Below, piece by piece: positions 27,671 to 36,259 of a stretch of DNA of 50,098 bases (positions are counted from its first letter, which is position 1; every line of letters starts with the position of its first letter). The stretch spans positions 1 through 50,098 of the forward strand of contig JAAYQG010000126.1 in NCBI GenBank assembly GCA_012519415.1, given 5' to 3'. Below the pieces are notes generated by a model. It was not told where the DNA came from. It saw only the letters and a list, made by a program, of their open reading frames with translations, and searched no databases. Position numbers and translations under genes: made by a program. This DNA is from Treponema sp. Lineage in GTDB: Bacteria > Spirochaetota > Spirochaetia > Treponematales > Treponemataceae.

Positions 27671-28990
27671 ATGGCAAACAACCCGATAGTTAATATGTTA
27701 AAGGTAAAAGAATTGCGCGAGCGCATATTTTTTACTTTCATCATGCTTGCAGTTTTCCGCTTGGGCAGTGTTCTCACCATTCCGGGAATCAGCCCCCAAG
27801 CTTTAACTGCTTACTTTGATTCACTTACTCATGGAAATGCGTTTGTTGATTACATGGATTTTTTTGCAGGCGGAGCCTTTTCAAATTTCTCTGTGTTTAT
27901 GCTTGGTGTTATGCCTTATATTTCTACACAGATTATCATGCAGCTTGCATTGATAGTCTTGCCATCTCTTAAAAAAATTGTTCAAGAAGATGGCGGTCAG
28001 AAGAAATTTAATGCATGGACAAGAATAGGTACAATTTTTGTATGTTTGGTTCAGTCGGGAATGGTTGTTGCTTATGCTTCAAGTATTCCAAATGCAATTA
28101 TTATTAACAACCGCTTTTTATTTACTGCAATTGCTCTTATTACTGTAACAACAGGTACAATGATTACTATTTGGATGGGTGATCAAATTACTGCTCGCGG
28201 TATTGGCAATGGCATTTCTATGCTGATTTTTGCTGGTATTGTTGCGCGTTGGCCTTCAGCTCTTTGGGAGCTTTGGCGAATGATGAGAAATAATGAGATA
28301 AACTCTGTTTTTGTAGTAATTGTATTATTTATGTTTATTGCCATAATCGGTTTAGTAGTTATGGAGCAGCAAGGACAACGCAAAATTCCGATTCATTACG
28401 CAAAACGTGTTGTTGGACGAAAGATGTATGGCGGACAGAGTACATATATCCCGTTCAAAATAAATCCGTCTGGTGTTATTCCGGTAATTTTTGCTTCTAC
28501 GTTTTTGACTTTTCCACTGCAGATTATAAACTCTTTTGCTGCATCAAACCGATTTTTGAACAAGCTTGCTGCATTTCTTGATCCGGCAGGCTGGTGGTAT
28601 AGCATTCTGTTGATTCTGTTAATTGTCTTCTTTGCATACTTCTACACACAGGTAACACTGAACCCCACTGAAATTGCAAAGCAGATTCGGGAAAACGGCG
28701 GCTCGATTCCCGGAATTAGAACTGATAAAACAGAAGATTATATGCAGAAAGTCTTGAACCGACTTGTTCTGCCCGGTTCTTTGTATCTTGCTTTTATTGC
28801 GGTAATTCCGACATTAATTCAGAATTGGTTTGGTTTTCCGCAGTCTATTTCAATGCTTATGGGTGGTACATCTTTGTTGATTGTTGTCGGCGTTGATCTT
28901 GATACAATGAGTCAGGTTGAAGCTCTATTGAAAATGCATCATCATGATGGATTGGTAAAGAAAGGAAAATTACGGTCAAGAAGTCTGTAG
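27671..28990 (+). CDS. secY: Protein translocase subunit SecY
   Basis: SecY is the inner-membrane protein-conducting channel. The 439 residues show about ten hydrophobic spans and the family motifs (FRLGSVLTIPGI near the start, MPYISTQIIMQL, and NGISMLIFAGIVAR). The cytoplasmic loop near the end includes NPTEIAKQIRENGGSIPGIR. Its partner secE is 23 kb upstream in the same block. adk, map and infA, which often follow secY, are not here; rpmJ is next. Confidence 0.98.
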   Translation: MANNPIVNMLKVKELRERIFFTFIMLAVFRLGSVLTIPGISPQALTAYFDSLTHGNAFVDYMDFFAGGAFSNFSVFMLGVMPYISTQIIMQLALIVLPSLKKIVQEDGGQKKFNAWTRIGTIFVCLVQSGMVVAYASSIPNAIIINNRFLFTAIALITVTTGTMITIWMGDQITARGIGNGISMLIFAGIVARWPSALWELWRMMRNNEINSVFVVIVLFMFIAIIGLVVMEQQGQRKIPIHYAKRVVGRKMYGGQSTYIPFKINPSGVIPVIFASTFLTFPLQIINSFAASNRFLNKLAAFLDPAGWWYSILLILLIVFFAYFYTQVTLNPTEIAKQIRENGGSIPGIRTDKTEDYMQKVLNRLVLPGSLYLAFIAVIPTLIQNWFGFPQSISMLMGGTSLLIVVGVDLDTMSQVEALLKMHHHDGLVKKGKLRSRSL

Positions 28991-29039
28991 TTTTTGAGTT
29001 AACCTGTAGATTAAGTTTGGGATTTAGTGTTTAATAAAA

Positions 29040-29080
29040 AAATGCCGGTGCTGCCATTGTGGCGTGTGAAACCGGCATTT
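29040..29080 (+). terminator. Stem-loop between secY and rpmJ
   Basis: AAATGCCGGT (29040-29049) pairs perfectly with ACCGGCATTT (29071-29080). An inner stem GCCA-ttg-TGGC lies in the loop. The tail TTTCTTTG is only mildly T-rich, so this may be a partial terminator or an mRNA processing site that sets lower or higher expression of the distal genes. Confidence 0.6.
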
Positions 29081-29108
29081 CTTTGACGCAAAATCCAAGG
29101 GGGATTTT

Positions 29109-29222
29109 ATGAAAGTAAGAACCAGCGTAAAGCCCATATGTGATAAGTGTAAGGTTATTAAGAGAAACGGCATTGTTCGTATTATCTGTAATAATCCAAA
29201 ACACAAGCAACGACAGGGCTGA
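29109..29222 (+). CDS. rpmJ: Large ribosomal subunit protein bL36
   Basis: This 37-residue ORF is below the track cut-off. The sequence begins [19 protein letters not shown], with the zinc ligands Cys11, Cys14, Cys27 and His33 (CNNPKHKQ). It is the zinc-containing type. The ATG follows AAGGGGGATTTT. rpsM begins 12 bp after the stop. Confidence 0.97.
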   Translation: MKVRTSVKPICDKCKVIKRNGIVRIICNNPKHKQRQG

Positions 29223-29234
29223 GGAGTAAATTAG

Positions 29235-29600
29235 ATGGCTCGAATTGCGGGAGTTGACCTCCCAAACAAACATGTAAATGTTTCGTTGACCTATATTTAC
29301 GGTATTGGGCGTTCATCTGCAGACGCTATTTGCAAAAGAGCAAAAGTTGATCCAAATAAAATGATGAACGATTTATCTTTAGACGAAGTTAATGATCTTC
29401 GCAAGCTGATTGAATCTGAATACAAAGTTGAGGGACGTCTTCGTTCTGAAATTGGTTTGAATATCAAACGTTTAATGGATATTGGCAGCTATCGTGGTCT
29501 TCGTCATAGAAAAGGTTTGCCGGTTCGAGGACAGCGAACTCGTACAAATTCTCGTACACGCAAAGGTAAGAAAAAGACCGTTGCAGGTAAGAAGAAGTAA
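29235..29600 (+). CDS. rpsM: Small ribosomal subunit protein uS13
   Basis: S13 links the 30S head to the 50S subunit. The 121 residues begin [20 protein letters not shown] and end with the basic tail ([16 protein letters not shown]). The motif [17 protein letters not shown] is present. The ATG follows GAGGAGTAAATTAG. rpsK follows after 21 bp. Confidence 0.98.
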   Translation: MARIAGVDLPNKHVNVSLTYIYGIGRSSADAICKRAKVDPNKMMNDLSLDEVNDLRKLIESEYKVEGRLRSEIGLNIKRLMDIGSYRGLRHRKGLPVRGQRTRTNSRTRKGKKKTVAGKKK

Positions 29601-29621
29601 TGGCAGCCGGAGGTAGATGAA

Positions 29622-30002
29622 GTGGCAATCGTAAAAAAACGAAAAGAAAAGCGAAGCGTCTATGAAGGTAATGTTTACATTCAGGCGACGTTCAACAATA
29701 CAATCGTAACAATTACCGACTTAAACGGAAATGCTCTTTCTTGGGCTTCTTCCGGTGGACTTGGTTTCCGAGGTGCAAAAAAATCGACACCTTTTGCAGC
29801 TCAGTCTGTTGCTGAAACTGCCGTGCAGAAAGCAGCAAGTTATGGTTTGCGTGAAGTACATGTGTTTGTGAAAGGACCGGGCGTTGGTAGAGAATCGGCT
29901 GTCCGTTCATTAGGTGCATTGGGATTAAAAGTTAAATCAATTAGCGATGTAACTCCAATTCCACACAATGGCTGTCGTCCTAGAAAGACACGCCGCATGT
30001 AA
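29622..30002 (+). CDS. rpsK: Small ribosomal subunit protein uS11
   Basis: S11 lines the platform near the E-site codon. The 126 residues contain [20 protein letters not shown] and the ending [15 protein letters not shown]. The start is GTG after GGAGGTAGATGAA. rpsD follows after 18 bp. Confidence 0.98.
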   Translation: MAIVKKRKEKRSVYEGNVYIQATFNNTIVTITDLNGNALSWASSGGLGFRGAKKSTPFAAQSVAETAVQKAASYGLREVHVFVKGPGVGRESAVRSLGALGLKVKSISDVTPIPHNGCRPRKTRRM

Positions 30003-30020
30003 TTAAGGAGAACGTGAATA

Positions 30021-30614
30021 ATGGGAAAAAACACACAACCCTTATTGAAACGCTGCAAAGCATTGGGGATTAATCCTCTTGTAATGGGTTATGGGAAAGT
30101 TTCAAAAAGAAACCAGAAAGAAACTCGAAGAAAGGCATCTGAGTATGGCATTCAGCTTAAAGAAAAGCAAAAAGTAAAATTCATTTACGGCATTTTGGAA
30201 AAACAGTTCCATCGCTACTATGTAATGGCAACTAAAAAACATGGTGTTGCAGGTGAAATGCTTCTTCAGCTTTTAGAAAGCCGTCTTGACAACGTTGTTT
30301 TCAGATTGGGTTTTTCAAATACTCGTGAAGAAGCTCGTCAGTTGGTAGCTCATGGACATATTCTTGTTAATGGTTCAAAAGTTGATATTCCTTCATATCT
30401 TGTAAAAGTTGGTGATGTTATTTCTATTAAAGAAAAAAGCAAATCATCTTCTGGAATCAAATTGATTCTTGCAAAAAATGAAAACAGAGTTGTTCCTGGC
30501 TGGCTTGAAGTTGATAAAGCCAGTTTTACTGGCAAGGTGGTTGCTTTAGCTGTAAAAGCTGATATTGATTATCCTGTACAAGAAAACCTCATTGTTGAGT
30601 TCTACTCTAGATAA
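30021..30614 (+). CDS. rpsD: Small ribosomal subunit protein uS4
   Basis: S4 starts 30S assembly and often represses the alpha operon. The 197 residues have the S4 RNA-binding domain (LESRLDNVVFRLGFSNTREEARQLV) and the C-terminal ending PVQENLIVEFYSR. The N-terminal segment carries no zinc-binding Cys cluster (one Cys only), so this is the zinc-free form. Confidence 0.98.
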   Translation: MGKNTQPLLKRCKALGINPLVMGYGKVSKRNQKETRRKASEYGIQLKEKQKVKFIYGILEKQFHRYYVMATKKHGVAGEMLLQLLESRLDNVVFRLGFSNTREEARQLVAHGHILVNGSKVDIPSYLVKVGDVISIKEKSKSSSGIKLILAKNENRVVPGWLEVDKASFTGKVVALAVKADIDYPVQENLIVEFYSR

Positions 30615-30623
30615 GGAGCTGAA

Positions 30624-31679
30624 ATGGCCCGTAAAAACCTGCTTAAAGGATTTAAGAAACCCAAAGGCGTTACCTTTGAACATATTGAATCAAATCCGGA
30701 TTATGGAAAGTTCACTGCATACCCGTTTGAAACTGGTTTCGGATCAACCGTAGGTAATACCCTGCGCAGAGTGTTGTTGTCGTCAATTCAAGGCTATGCA
30801 ATAACTTCTGTTCGCATTACATCTTATGACGCGGACGGTGTTGGTCATGTAATTTCGAGTGAGTTTGAGACCATACCGAATGTTGTTGAAGACACTCTTG
30901 AAATAATCAATAGTCTAAAACAGCTTCGTGTACAGCTTCCTGTTGATGTTGAACAAGATACTTTGGAGTTTGAATTTAAAGGACCGGGAACTGTTGTAAG
31001 CGATATGCTCAACAAGGAAGGTGCTCTTGAGGTTTTAACTAAAGATTTCACTCTTTTCACTATGATGGAAAATGCAAATTTGCTTTTTGAAATTCAGGTG
31101 GATTTAGGAAGAGGTTATGTTCCTGCCGAAGTTAATGAAAATTACATTGAAATTGTTGGTACAATTCCAATGGATGCAATTTTCACTCCGATTCCTAAAG
31201 TGAATTATTCGATTGAGCCTTGTCGTGTTGGTCAGCGCAGCGATTACGATAAGTTAGTTATTGAGATTTGGACAGACGGTACTATTGCACCGGACGATGC
31301 TTTGGCGGAAGCTGCAAAAATTGCAAAAGATCATTTTTCAGTTTTTGTTAACTTCAATGATGCAGAGCTTAGTCGAAATGATGAACTTGATGATGGTGAT
31401 GACCGTATCAAGCAGTTGCTTAGTACGCCGGTTGAAGAACTTGAACTGTCTGTTCGTTCTTCAAACTGTCTGAAGAATGCAAATATTCGTACTATTGGTG
31501 AATTAACACGTAAATCAGAAGATGATATTGCCAAGACACGCAATTTCGGTAAAAAGAGTTTGCTTGAGATTAAGGAAAAACTTCTTGAATGGAATCTTAG
31601 TCTTGGAATGACAGATTATTCTCATCTTAAAAATGCGGTAAATTTACCAAAGCAGAAGGAAGAATCAGATGAATCATAA
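30624..31679 (+). CDS. rpoA: DNA-directed RNA polymerase subunit alpha
   Basis: Alpha dimerises to start polymerase assembly and contacts promoters and activators. The 351 residues have the N-terminal domain ([22 protein letters not shown]) and the C-terminal helix-hairpin-helix domain ([19 protein letters not shown]). The C-terminal tail is a little extended and acidic. The ATG follows AAGGAGCTGAA. Its end overlaps rplQ by 11 bases, suggesting coupling. Confidence 0.98.
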   Translation: MARKNLLKGFKKPKGVTFEHIESNPDYGKFTAYPFETGFGSTVGNTLRRVLLSSIQGYAITSVRITSYDADGVGHVISSEFETIPNVVEDTLEIINSLKQLRVQLPVDVEQDTLEFEFKGPGTVVSDMLNKEGALEVLTKDFTLFTMMENANLLFEIQVDLGRGYVPAEVNENYIEIVGTIPMDAIFTPIPKVNYSIEPCRVGQRSDYDKLVIEIWTDGTIAPDDALAEAAKIAKDHFSVFVNFNDAELSRNDELDDGDDRIKQLLSTPVEELELSVRSSNCLKNANIRTIGELTRKSEDDIAKTRNFGKKSLLEIKEKLLEWNLSLGMTDYSHLKNAVNLPKQKEESDES

Positions 31680-32178
31680 AAACGGCTTTAATCCGCTTTC
31701 ACGGACTACTGCACATCGTCGTGCAATGTCTCGAAATATGGTAACTTCTCTTTTCAGATATGAACGCATTACAACTACAAAGGCAAAAGCCCTTGCAGTA
31801 CGTAAAGCAGCTGAAAAATTGATTACTCGCAGTAAGGTTGATTCAGTTCATAACCGTCGTCAAGCTGCTCGTTTTATTCAAGATGATATTGTTTTAGCTA
31901 AGTTATTTAACGAAATTGGTCCAAGAATGAAAGATCGTGCAGGTGGTTATACTCGCGTTTTGAAACTTGGTTTTCGTCAAGGCGATGCTGCTGATATGGT
32001 TATTCTTGAATTAGTTGACTACAAGCTTGATGTAGAAAACAAAAAAGAAAAGAAAGACTCAAAACCAGCAAAGAAAACTGCCGAAAAAGCTGAAACAAAA
32101 GCAGCTGAAAAAGGCAAGAAAAAGGCTTCTGCAAAAAAAGCAGATACAGAACCCGCATCGTCAAAGAGCGATGAATAA
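31669..32178 (+). CDS. rplQ: Large ribosomal subunit protein bL17
   Basis: L17 lies near the tunnel exit. The first 115 or so residues form the family domain ([14 protein letters not shown]-like start and [19 protein letters not shown]). The last 50 residues are a Lys/Ala/Glu-rich low-complexity tail ([20 protein letters not shown]), making 169 residues against 127 in E. coli. The start overlaps the end of rpoA, with AGAAGGAAG upstream. Confidence 0.97.
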   Translation: MNHKNGFNPLSRTTAHRRAMSRNMVTSLFRYERITTTKAKALAVRKAAEKLITRSKVDSVHNRRQAARFIQDDIVLAKLFNEIGPRMKDRAGGYTRVLKLGFRQGDAADMVILELVDYKLDVENKKEKKDSKPAKKTAEKAETKAAEKGKKKASAKKADTEPASSKSDE

Positions 32179-32198
32179 TTTAGTATAGGAGATGAACT

Positions 32199-32375
32199 AT
32201 GTCAAAATCTCATCGCGGTAAGGGTATTCTTGATAAACCCGCACGTGGTCGCGGAACTTGCGCACGTTGCAAGAAAGAGGGAATTAAAGTTCTCTATGAA
32301 CAGGAAATTGATGGCAACAAAGCACAAATTTGTAAATATTGCAAAGCTGCTATCAAAAATGGAAAACCTGCTTAA
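32199..32375 (+). CDS. Small zinc-ribbon protein, last gene of the alpha cluster
   Basis: This 58-residue ORF is missing from the supplied track. It has a good ribosome site (AGGAGATGAACT) and ATG 32199, 20 bp after rplQ and before the operon terminator. The basic N-terminus (KSHRGKGILDKPARGRG) is followed by two CxxC pairs: Cys21 and Cys24 (CARC), then Cys45 and Cys48 (CKYC). This is a typical zinc-ribbon layout. It contains many Lys/Arg residues and could bind RNA. I do not recognise it as any universal ribosomal protein; L32 and L31 look different. A ribosome-linked role is inferred from location only. Confidence 0.85.
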   Translation: MSKSHRGKGILDKPARGRGTCARCKKEGIKVLYEQEIDGNKAQICKYCKAAIKNGKPA

Positions 32376-32398
32376 TAACTGAACGAGGTTTTACACAC

Positions 32399-32434
32399 AA
32401 AAAAAGCTGTCCTATAAAGAAGGGCAGCTTTTTT
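32399..32434. terminator. Bidirectional intrinsic terminator
   Basis: AAAAAGCTGTCCT pairs with AGGGCAGCTTTTT (one G-U pair) around ataaaga, with an A run before and a T run after. It can end both the plus-strand ribosomal cluster and the convergent minus-strand regulator gene. Confidence 0.9.
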
Positions 32435-32486
32435 ATTTAAATTCGATTTGTTAATCTTATGAGCTAAAAATCGGAGTTAAATAAAC

Positions 32487-33752
32487 TTATGATGAGCGTA
32501 TGTTTTTGCGTTGTTCTACAAGTCGCTGGATTTCATTTATGTTTTTAACAATCACATAATTTTCCATAACATCAATTCTGTGTTTTTCAATGTAACGGTT
32601 AATTTCATCGCGAGTTTCGTCTAATGTTAGCCCTGCCCAATGTGAAATATCTTGAATAGTTACATCGAAACGACGCATAAAACCTGTCGGCGACATTTGT
32701 TGTGGCTGTGTTTCGTCTAACATTAAGAAAACATCACCTATTCGAGCAGTAACATCTGAAATTACAAGAATCTTTAATCTACGTTTTTGTTCGTTTATTC
32801 GTCTACAGAACATTTTAAGAAGAATCAACGCAATTGCTGGATTATTTGCTATTAAAAGCTCAAAGTTTGCCTTATTAAATTCAAGCACTTCAACATTATT
32901 TACAGCAACACACGTTGCAGAACGCGGGGTGTTTTCAAGAATTGCCATTTCGCCCAAAAATTCAGATGGACCTAAAACGTCAATGTTTTTATTTTTACCG
33001 TTTAATGTTTTTGACAATTGAACACGTCCGGATTTTATAAGATAGAAACAATCACCCGGCTCAAATTCTGCAATGAGCACTTCACCCGGTTTATAACTTT
33101 TTGCAAAGCGACTAAAAGCCGGTAAAGAAAACTGTTTCATTGGTGAATTTTCTGTTGAAGCTGCATCATCTTCTGTTGTTTCTATAATAACAGGTCTTCT
33201 GTTAGGTCTATTCTTTTCTATTTCGTTTTTGCGCTTTGCATCAGCCATATATCTTGCAATTTCTGTTTTATGCGAAGTAGTCGGAAATTTTGTAAGATAG
33301 CGTTTGCATAAATCAAAAGTTGTAACGTAATTTTCATCTTCATAAAAACTTCTTACAACATCAAGAATTCCGTCATCTATACTTTCTTCTGCGCTGTTGA
33401 GAATAGATTTAATTTTATGATGAATGTTACGTAATTGACCGGAGAAAACTTGAAGCATTTTCATAATAATTGCTTTGTTTCCACTGAAGATTTTTTCAAA
33501 TTCAGACACAGTCATAGCAACAGCTATAGAATCGGTCAAAACGCGGACAGTTTCCTCTCGGGGAAAATGTCCTAAAGCAGACTTTACACCAAAGAATTCG
33601 CCTTCACGAACTTGTTCTGCAAATTCTTTTCCGGTCTCAACGTCTATAGAACTTAAAATTATTGTACCTTTTTGAAGAATAAAGATTCTGTCGTCTTTGT
33701 CGCCTTCAAAATAAATAACAGAACCTTTTGAATATTGCATCATCTTTGGCAT
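32487..33752 (-). CDS. Regulator with two cyclic-nucleotide-binding domains and a C-terminal helix-turn-helix
   Basis: The 421 residues carry two CRP-type cNMP-binding beta-barrels. The first (about 5-110) has a degenerate phosphate cassette (FFGVKSALGHFPREETV), lacking the GE pair. The second (about 210-325) has an intact one (FLGEMAILENTPRSATCVA). A helical linker (about 115-205) joins them. The last 90 residues look like a winged helix region (VTIQDISHWAGLTLDETRDEI). It likely senses cAMP, c-di-GMP or another ligand and acts on DNA; target genes are not evident. The gene is convergent with the ribosomal cluster and divergent from the PHP gene. Confidence 0.85.
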   Translation of the reverse strand: MPKMMQYSKGSVIYFEGDKDDRIFILQKGTIILSSIDVETGKEFAEQVREGEFFGVKSALGHFPREETVRVLTDSIAVAMTVSEFEKIFSGNKAIIMKMLQVFSGQLRNIHHKIKSILNSAEESIDDGILDVVRSFYEDENYVTTFDLCKRYLTKFPTTSHKTEIARYMADAKRKNEIEKNRPNRRPVIIETTEDDAASTENSPMKQFSLPAFSRFAKSYKPGEVLIAEFEPGDCFYLIKSGRVQLSKTLNGKNKNIDVLGPSEFLGEMAILENTPRSATCVAVNNVEVLEFNKANFELLIANNPAIALILLKMFCRRINEQKRRLKILVISDVTARIGDVFLMLDETQPQQMSPTGFMRRFDVTIQDISHWAGLTLDETRDEINRYIEKHRIDVMENYVIVKNINEIQRLVEQRKNIRSS

Positions 33753-33814
33753 TTCTGTACATCCTTCATACTATGATGATACCACATTTTTTCTTTTTGT
33801 GCTATGGTTTTTTT

Positions 33815-34669
33815 ATGGTAGATTTGCATACTCATTCTAATATATCGGATGGAAGTTTAAATCCTATAGACTTAATTTCTTATGCTATAGAACAAAATTT
33901 GAAAGCTATTGCATTGACTGATCATGATACTGCAGATGGCGTAAAAATAGCAGCTGAAGCTGCTGCAAAAAAGAACATTATTTTTATACCTGGTATTGAA
34001 TTAACTATCGTTTGGCCGACCGGTGAATTCCATTTGCTTGGGCTTGGTTTAAAAAACATTTCTCCGAAATTATCAGATATTTCCCATATGTTGATAAAAA
34101 ACCGAATGAAGCGGAATCAGTTAATTATCCAAAAAATGTACAACGACGGGTTCGATGTATCTTACGAAGAGCTTGAAGATTCTGTTAAAACTGAATGTAT
34201 CGGTCGCCCACATTTTGCAGAATATTTTGTAAAAAAGAAATTAGTAAAAAGCAGACAAGAAGCATTTGATAAATATATTGCTCACGGGCGTCCATATTAT
34301 GTGGAAAAAACAGGCTGCAATCTTGATGAGGCAATAACTGCGATTGTAGAAAGCGGTGCTGTTCCTGTTTTAGCACATCCGTTGTCGTTATATGTTTCAT
34401 GGGGAAAAATGAAAAGTGTACTTTTTGAATTAAAAGAGCGCGGAATTGTTGGAATAGAAGCATATCACCCCGGTGCGCGCTTAGCAGACTGTATTAAACT
34501 TGAAGCTTTGGGAAAAGAACTTGGGTTTTGTATAACAGCCGGAAGTGATTATCATGGTGAGAAAGTCCGAAAAGACAGGCATTTGGGATTTACTGCCGGC
34601 AACAGAATAATTGAAGATAAATTCTATTTTGAAGAATTAAAACCATTGCTCGATAACAATTCTTTTTAG
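33815..34669 (+). CDS. PHP-domain phosphoesterase (RNase AM / YciV type)
   Basis: PHP enzymes of this type remove nucleotides 5' to 3' from short RNAs or act on 3',5'-bisphosphonucleotides. The track opens at 33728 with a hydrophobic run that is not family-like. The conserved start is ATG 33815 (MVDLHTHSNISDGSLNP), giving 284 residues. The metal motifs are DLHTHSNISDGS, ALTDHDTADGV, IPGIELT, RPHFAEYFV, VLAHPLSL and AGSDYHG. All PHP-family histidine clusters appear present. It is divergent from the cNMP-type regulator. Confidence 0.92.
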   Translation: MVDLHTHSNISDGSLNPIDLISYAIEQNLKAIALTDHDTADGVKIAAEAAAKKNIIFIPGIELTIVWPTGEFHLLGLGLKNISPKLSDISHMLIKNRMKRNQLIIQKMYNDGFDVSYEELEDSVKTECIGRPHFAEYFVKKKLVKSRQEAFDKYIAHGRPYYVEKTGCNLDEAITAIVESGAVPVLAHPLSLYVSWGKMKSVLFELKERGIVGIEAYHPGARLADCIKLEALGKELGFCITAGSDYHGEKVRKDRHLGFTAGNRIIEDKFYFEELKPLLDNNSF

Positions 34670-34687
34670 AACAAAACTTTTTTGTTC
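34669..34687 (+). terminator. Stem-loop overlapping the PHP gene stop
   Basis: GAACAAAA-ctt-TTTTGTTC is a perfect 8-bp stem whose first base is the last base of the TAG stop codon. It is A/T rich with T in the arm, so it may act as a weak terminator. Confidence 0.5.
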
Positions 34688-34794
34688 ATGTTATTATGAA
34701 TTTTTATTATGAAGTCATGTCTAAGTAATAAATATGCACATCTGTTTTTAGGGGAGCGTGTTTGTAGCCTCTTATGATATAGGTTTTGTAATTT

Positions 34795-34867
34795 AGCCAA
34801 CTTTCGGACTTGAACCGAATACCTGCACGTTACGAGGGTGCTGCTCTACCGGGTGAGCTAAGTTGGC
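34795..34867 (-). tRNA. tRNA-Thr (anticodon CGT)
   Basis: On the minus strand the acceptor GCCAACT pairs with AGTTGGC. The D stem GCTC/GAGC, the loop CTCGTAA (anticodon CGT) and the T stem-loop TTCGG-TTCAAGT-CCGAA are clear. The anticodon stem (GCACC/CGTGC) has one mismatch at its loop-side end. CCA is not encoded. It adds the second threonine tRNA in this window. Confidence 0.93.
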
Positions 34868-34877
34868 AATTATAAAT

Positions 34878-34906
34878 AATATAACAAAATATTTTTACTC
34901 GGTCAA
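34878..34906 (-). promoter_or_regulatory. Promoter of tRNA-Thr (CGT)
   Basis: On the minus strand TTGACC (5 of 6) and TATATT (5 of 6) are separated by exactly 17 bp. The start would be within a few bases of the tRNA 5' end. Confidence 0.75.
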
Positions 34907-34982
34907 CTTGGTAAAAATTCAGTTTAGGCATATGTTCAGTATTTCAAGAAGTTTTATAGTTTTGACGATAATACATAATATT

Positions 34983-36185
34983 ATGGAAAAAAGTATTAAA
35001 ATTTTTTTATATATATGTTTAAGTTTTTTTGTTATTTCTTGTGTTTCAAATAAAGACAAGCATGTTGAAAAAATTCCAGATACTGAAGAAAACACTGAAG
35101 AAAAACATCTTGATAGAAAAGAAATATTTCAGCTTGTTGAACAGATAATAACAGAAGTTGCAGAAGATGCAGCTCAGGAAGGTTTAACTCCAAAAAAAGA
35201 ATCGGTTCCCGAAGAAAAACAAAAAACTGAAACAGTAAATGCAATTACAAAATCTCTTAAAAAAATGAAAAACACTCAACAAATTGCAGATTTTATAGAG
35301 AAAAACTATTCAGAAAAATTTGAGATTCCATATGAAACTTTTTCAGCAAGTTTAGATTTACCGGACAGCAATTTGTTGCCGTTTGGTGCTCTTGTTTTTG
35401 AATCTTATCGGCTTGCGTATCCGTATAAAAATATGAAAGTCTATGAAAAAGATGGAGATTGGTGTATTGAACTTGAAGATATGATTTTTGCATGGGCTGA
35501 CGGCAGAATCCTGCCTTTTAAGAAGCGTGTTGAAGCATCTCAATACGGCAAGCAGATGATTTATCCCAATTTTGGCAAGCCGCGCAACCCAAAAGAATAT
35601 ACGCCCGAAGATTTGATTGAGCTTAGAAAAAAAGGAACAAAAGATTATCTTGCTGAAGAAAAACCTGTTGATTTATCTTTTACGCAGTTTTTGTTCCAAA
35701 CAAACGATAGGATTGAAACGGAACGAAATATTCGTTCAATGACTTTTTTAGGTCATAGACTTAATATTCATAAAATGGTTCTTCCGTTTTTTGAAAAAAT
35801 AGACAATGAAATAAGAGCGTTGGCAAAAACGGACAAAGAAATTGCTTCTTTTATTGCAAATATTTCTGAAATAGGCGGCTATAATTGGCGCGTAATAGAC
35901 GGTACTGCCGGAAGAAGAAGTTATCACAGTTACGGCATGGCAGTTGATATTTTAGTAAAAAACAACAAAAAACCTATATACTGGGAATGGGTTCGCACAT
36001 GGAACAGCAAATGGATGCTTTTGCCGCAATCGAGTCTTTGGTTGCCGCCTGAAAGTGTAATAAAAATCTTTGAAAAATACGGATTTGTTTGGGGCGGAAC
36101 GTGGGACGAATATGATACTATGCACTTTGAATACAGACCGGAACTTGCAATTCTTGCATACTTGTCTATTGTAGATGAAGAGTAG
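34983..36185 (+). CDS. M15-family D-Ala-D-Ala carboxypeptidase-like lipoprotein
   Basis: The track opens at 34863 inside the tRNA; the sensible start is ATG 34983, giving 400 residues. It begins with a lipoprotein signal (MEKSIKIFLYICLSFFVISC), the lipobox Cys being residue 20. A charged linker follows. The C-terminal half is a peptidase M15 domain with the zinc-ligand motif SYHSYGMAVDI and the closing WDEYDTMHFEYRPE. It probably trims the peptide stems of peptidoglycan in the periplasm. The closely spaced tRNA on the opposite strand suggests independent transcription. Confidence 0.88.
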   Translation: MEKSIKIFLYICLSFFVISCVSNKDKHVEKIPDTEENTEEKHLDRKEIFQLVEQIITEVAEDAAQEGLTPKKESVPEEKQKTETVNAITKSLKKMKNTQQIADFIEKNYSEKFEIPYETFSASLDLPDSNLLPFGALVFESYRLAYPYKNMKVYEKDGDWCIELEDMIFAWADGRILPFKKRVEASQYGKQMIYPNFGKPRNPKEYTPEDLIELRKKGTKDYLAEEKPVDLSFTQFLFQTNDRIETERNIRSMTFLGHRLNIHKMVLPFFEKIDNEIRALAKTDKEIASFIANISEIGGYNWRVIDGTAGRRSYHSYGMAVDILVKNNKKPIYWEWVRTWNSKWMLLPQSSLWLPPESVIKIFEKYGFVWGGTWDEYDTMHFEYRPELAILAYLSIVDEE

Positions 36186-36259
36186 TGCTGAAACTTTTGA
36201 TGTGATTTTTTGAAAATGAGTAATATGATTCTCGTTGACGATTTTGCCGCACTATTTGG

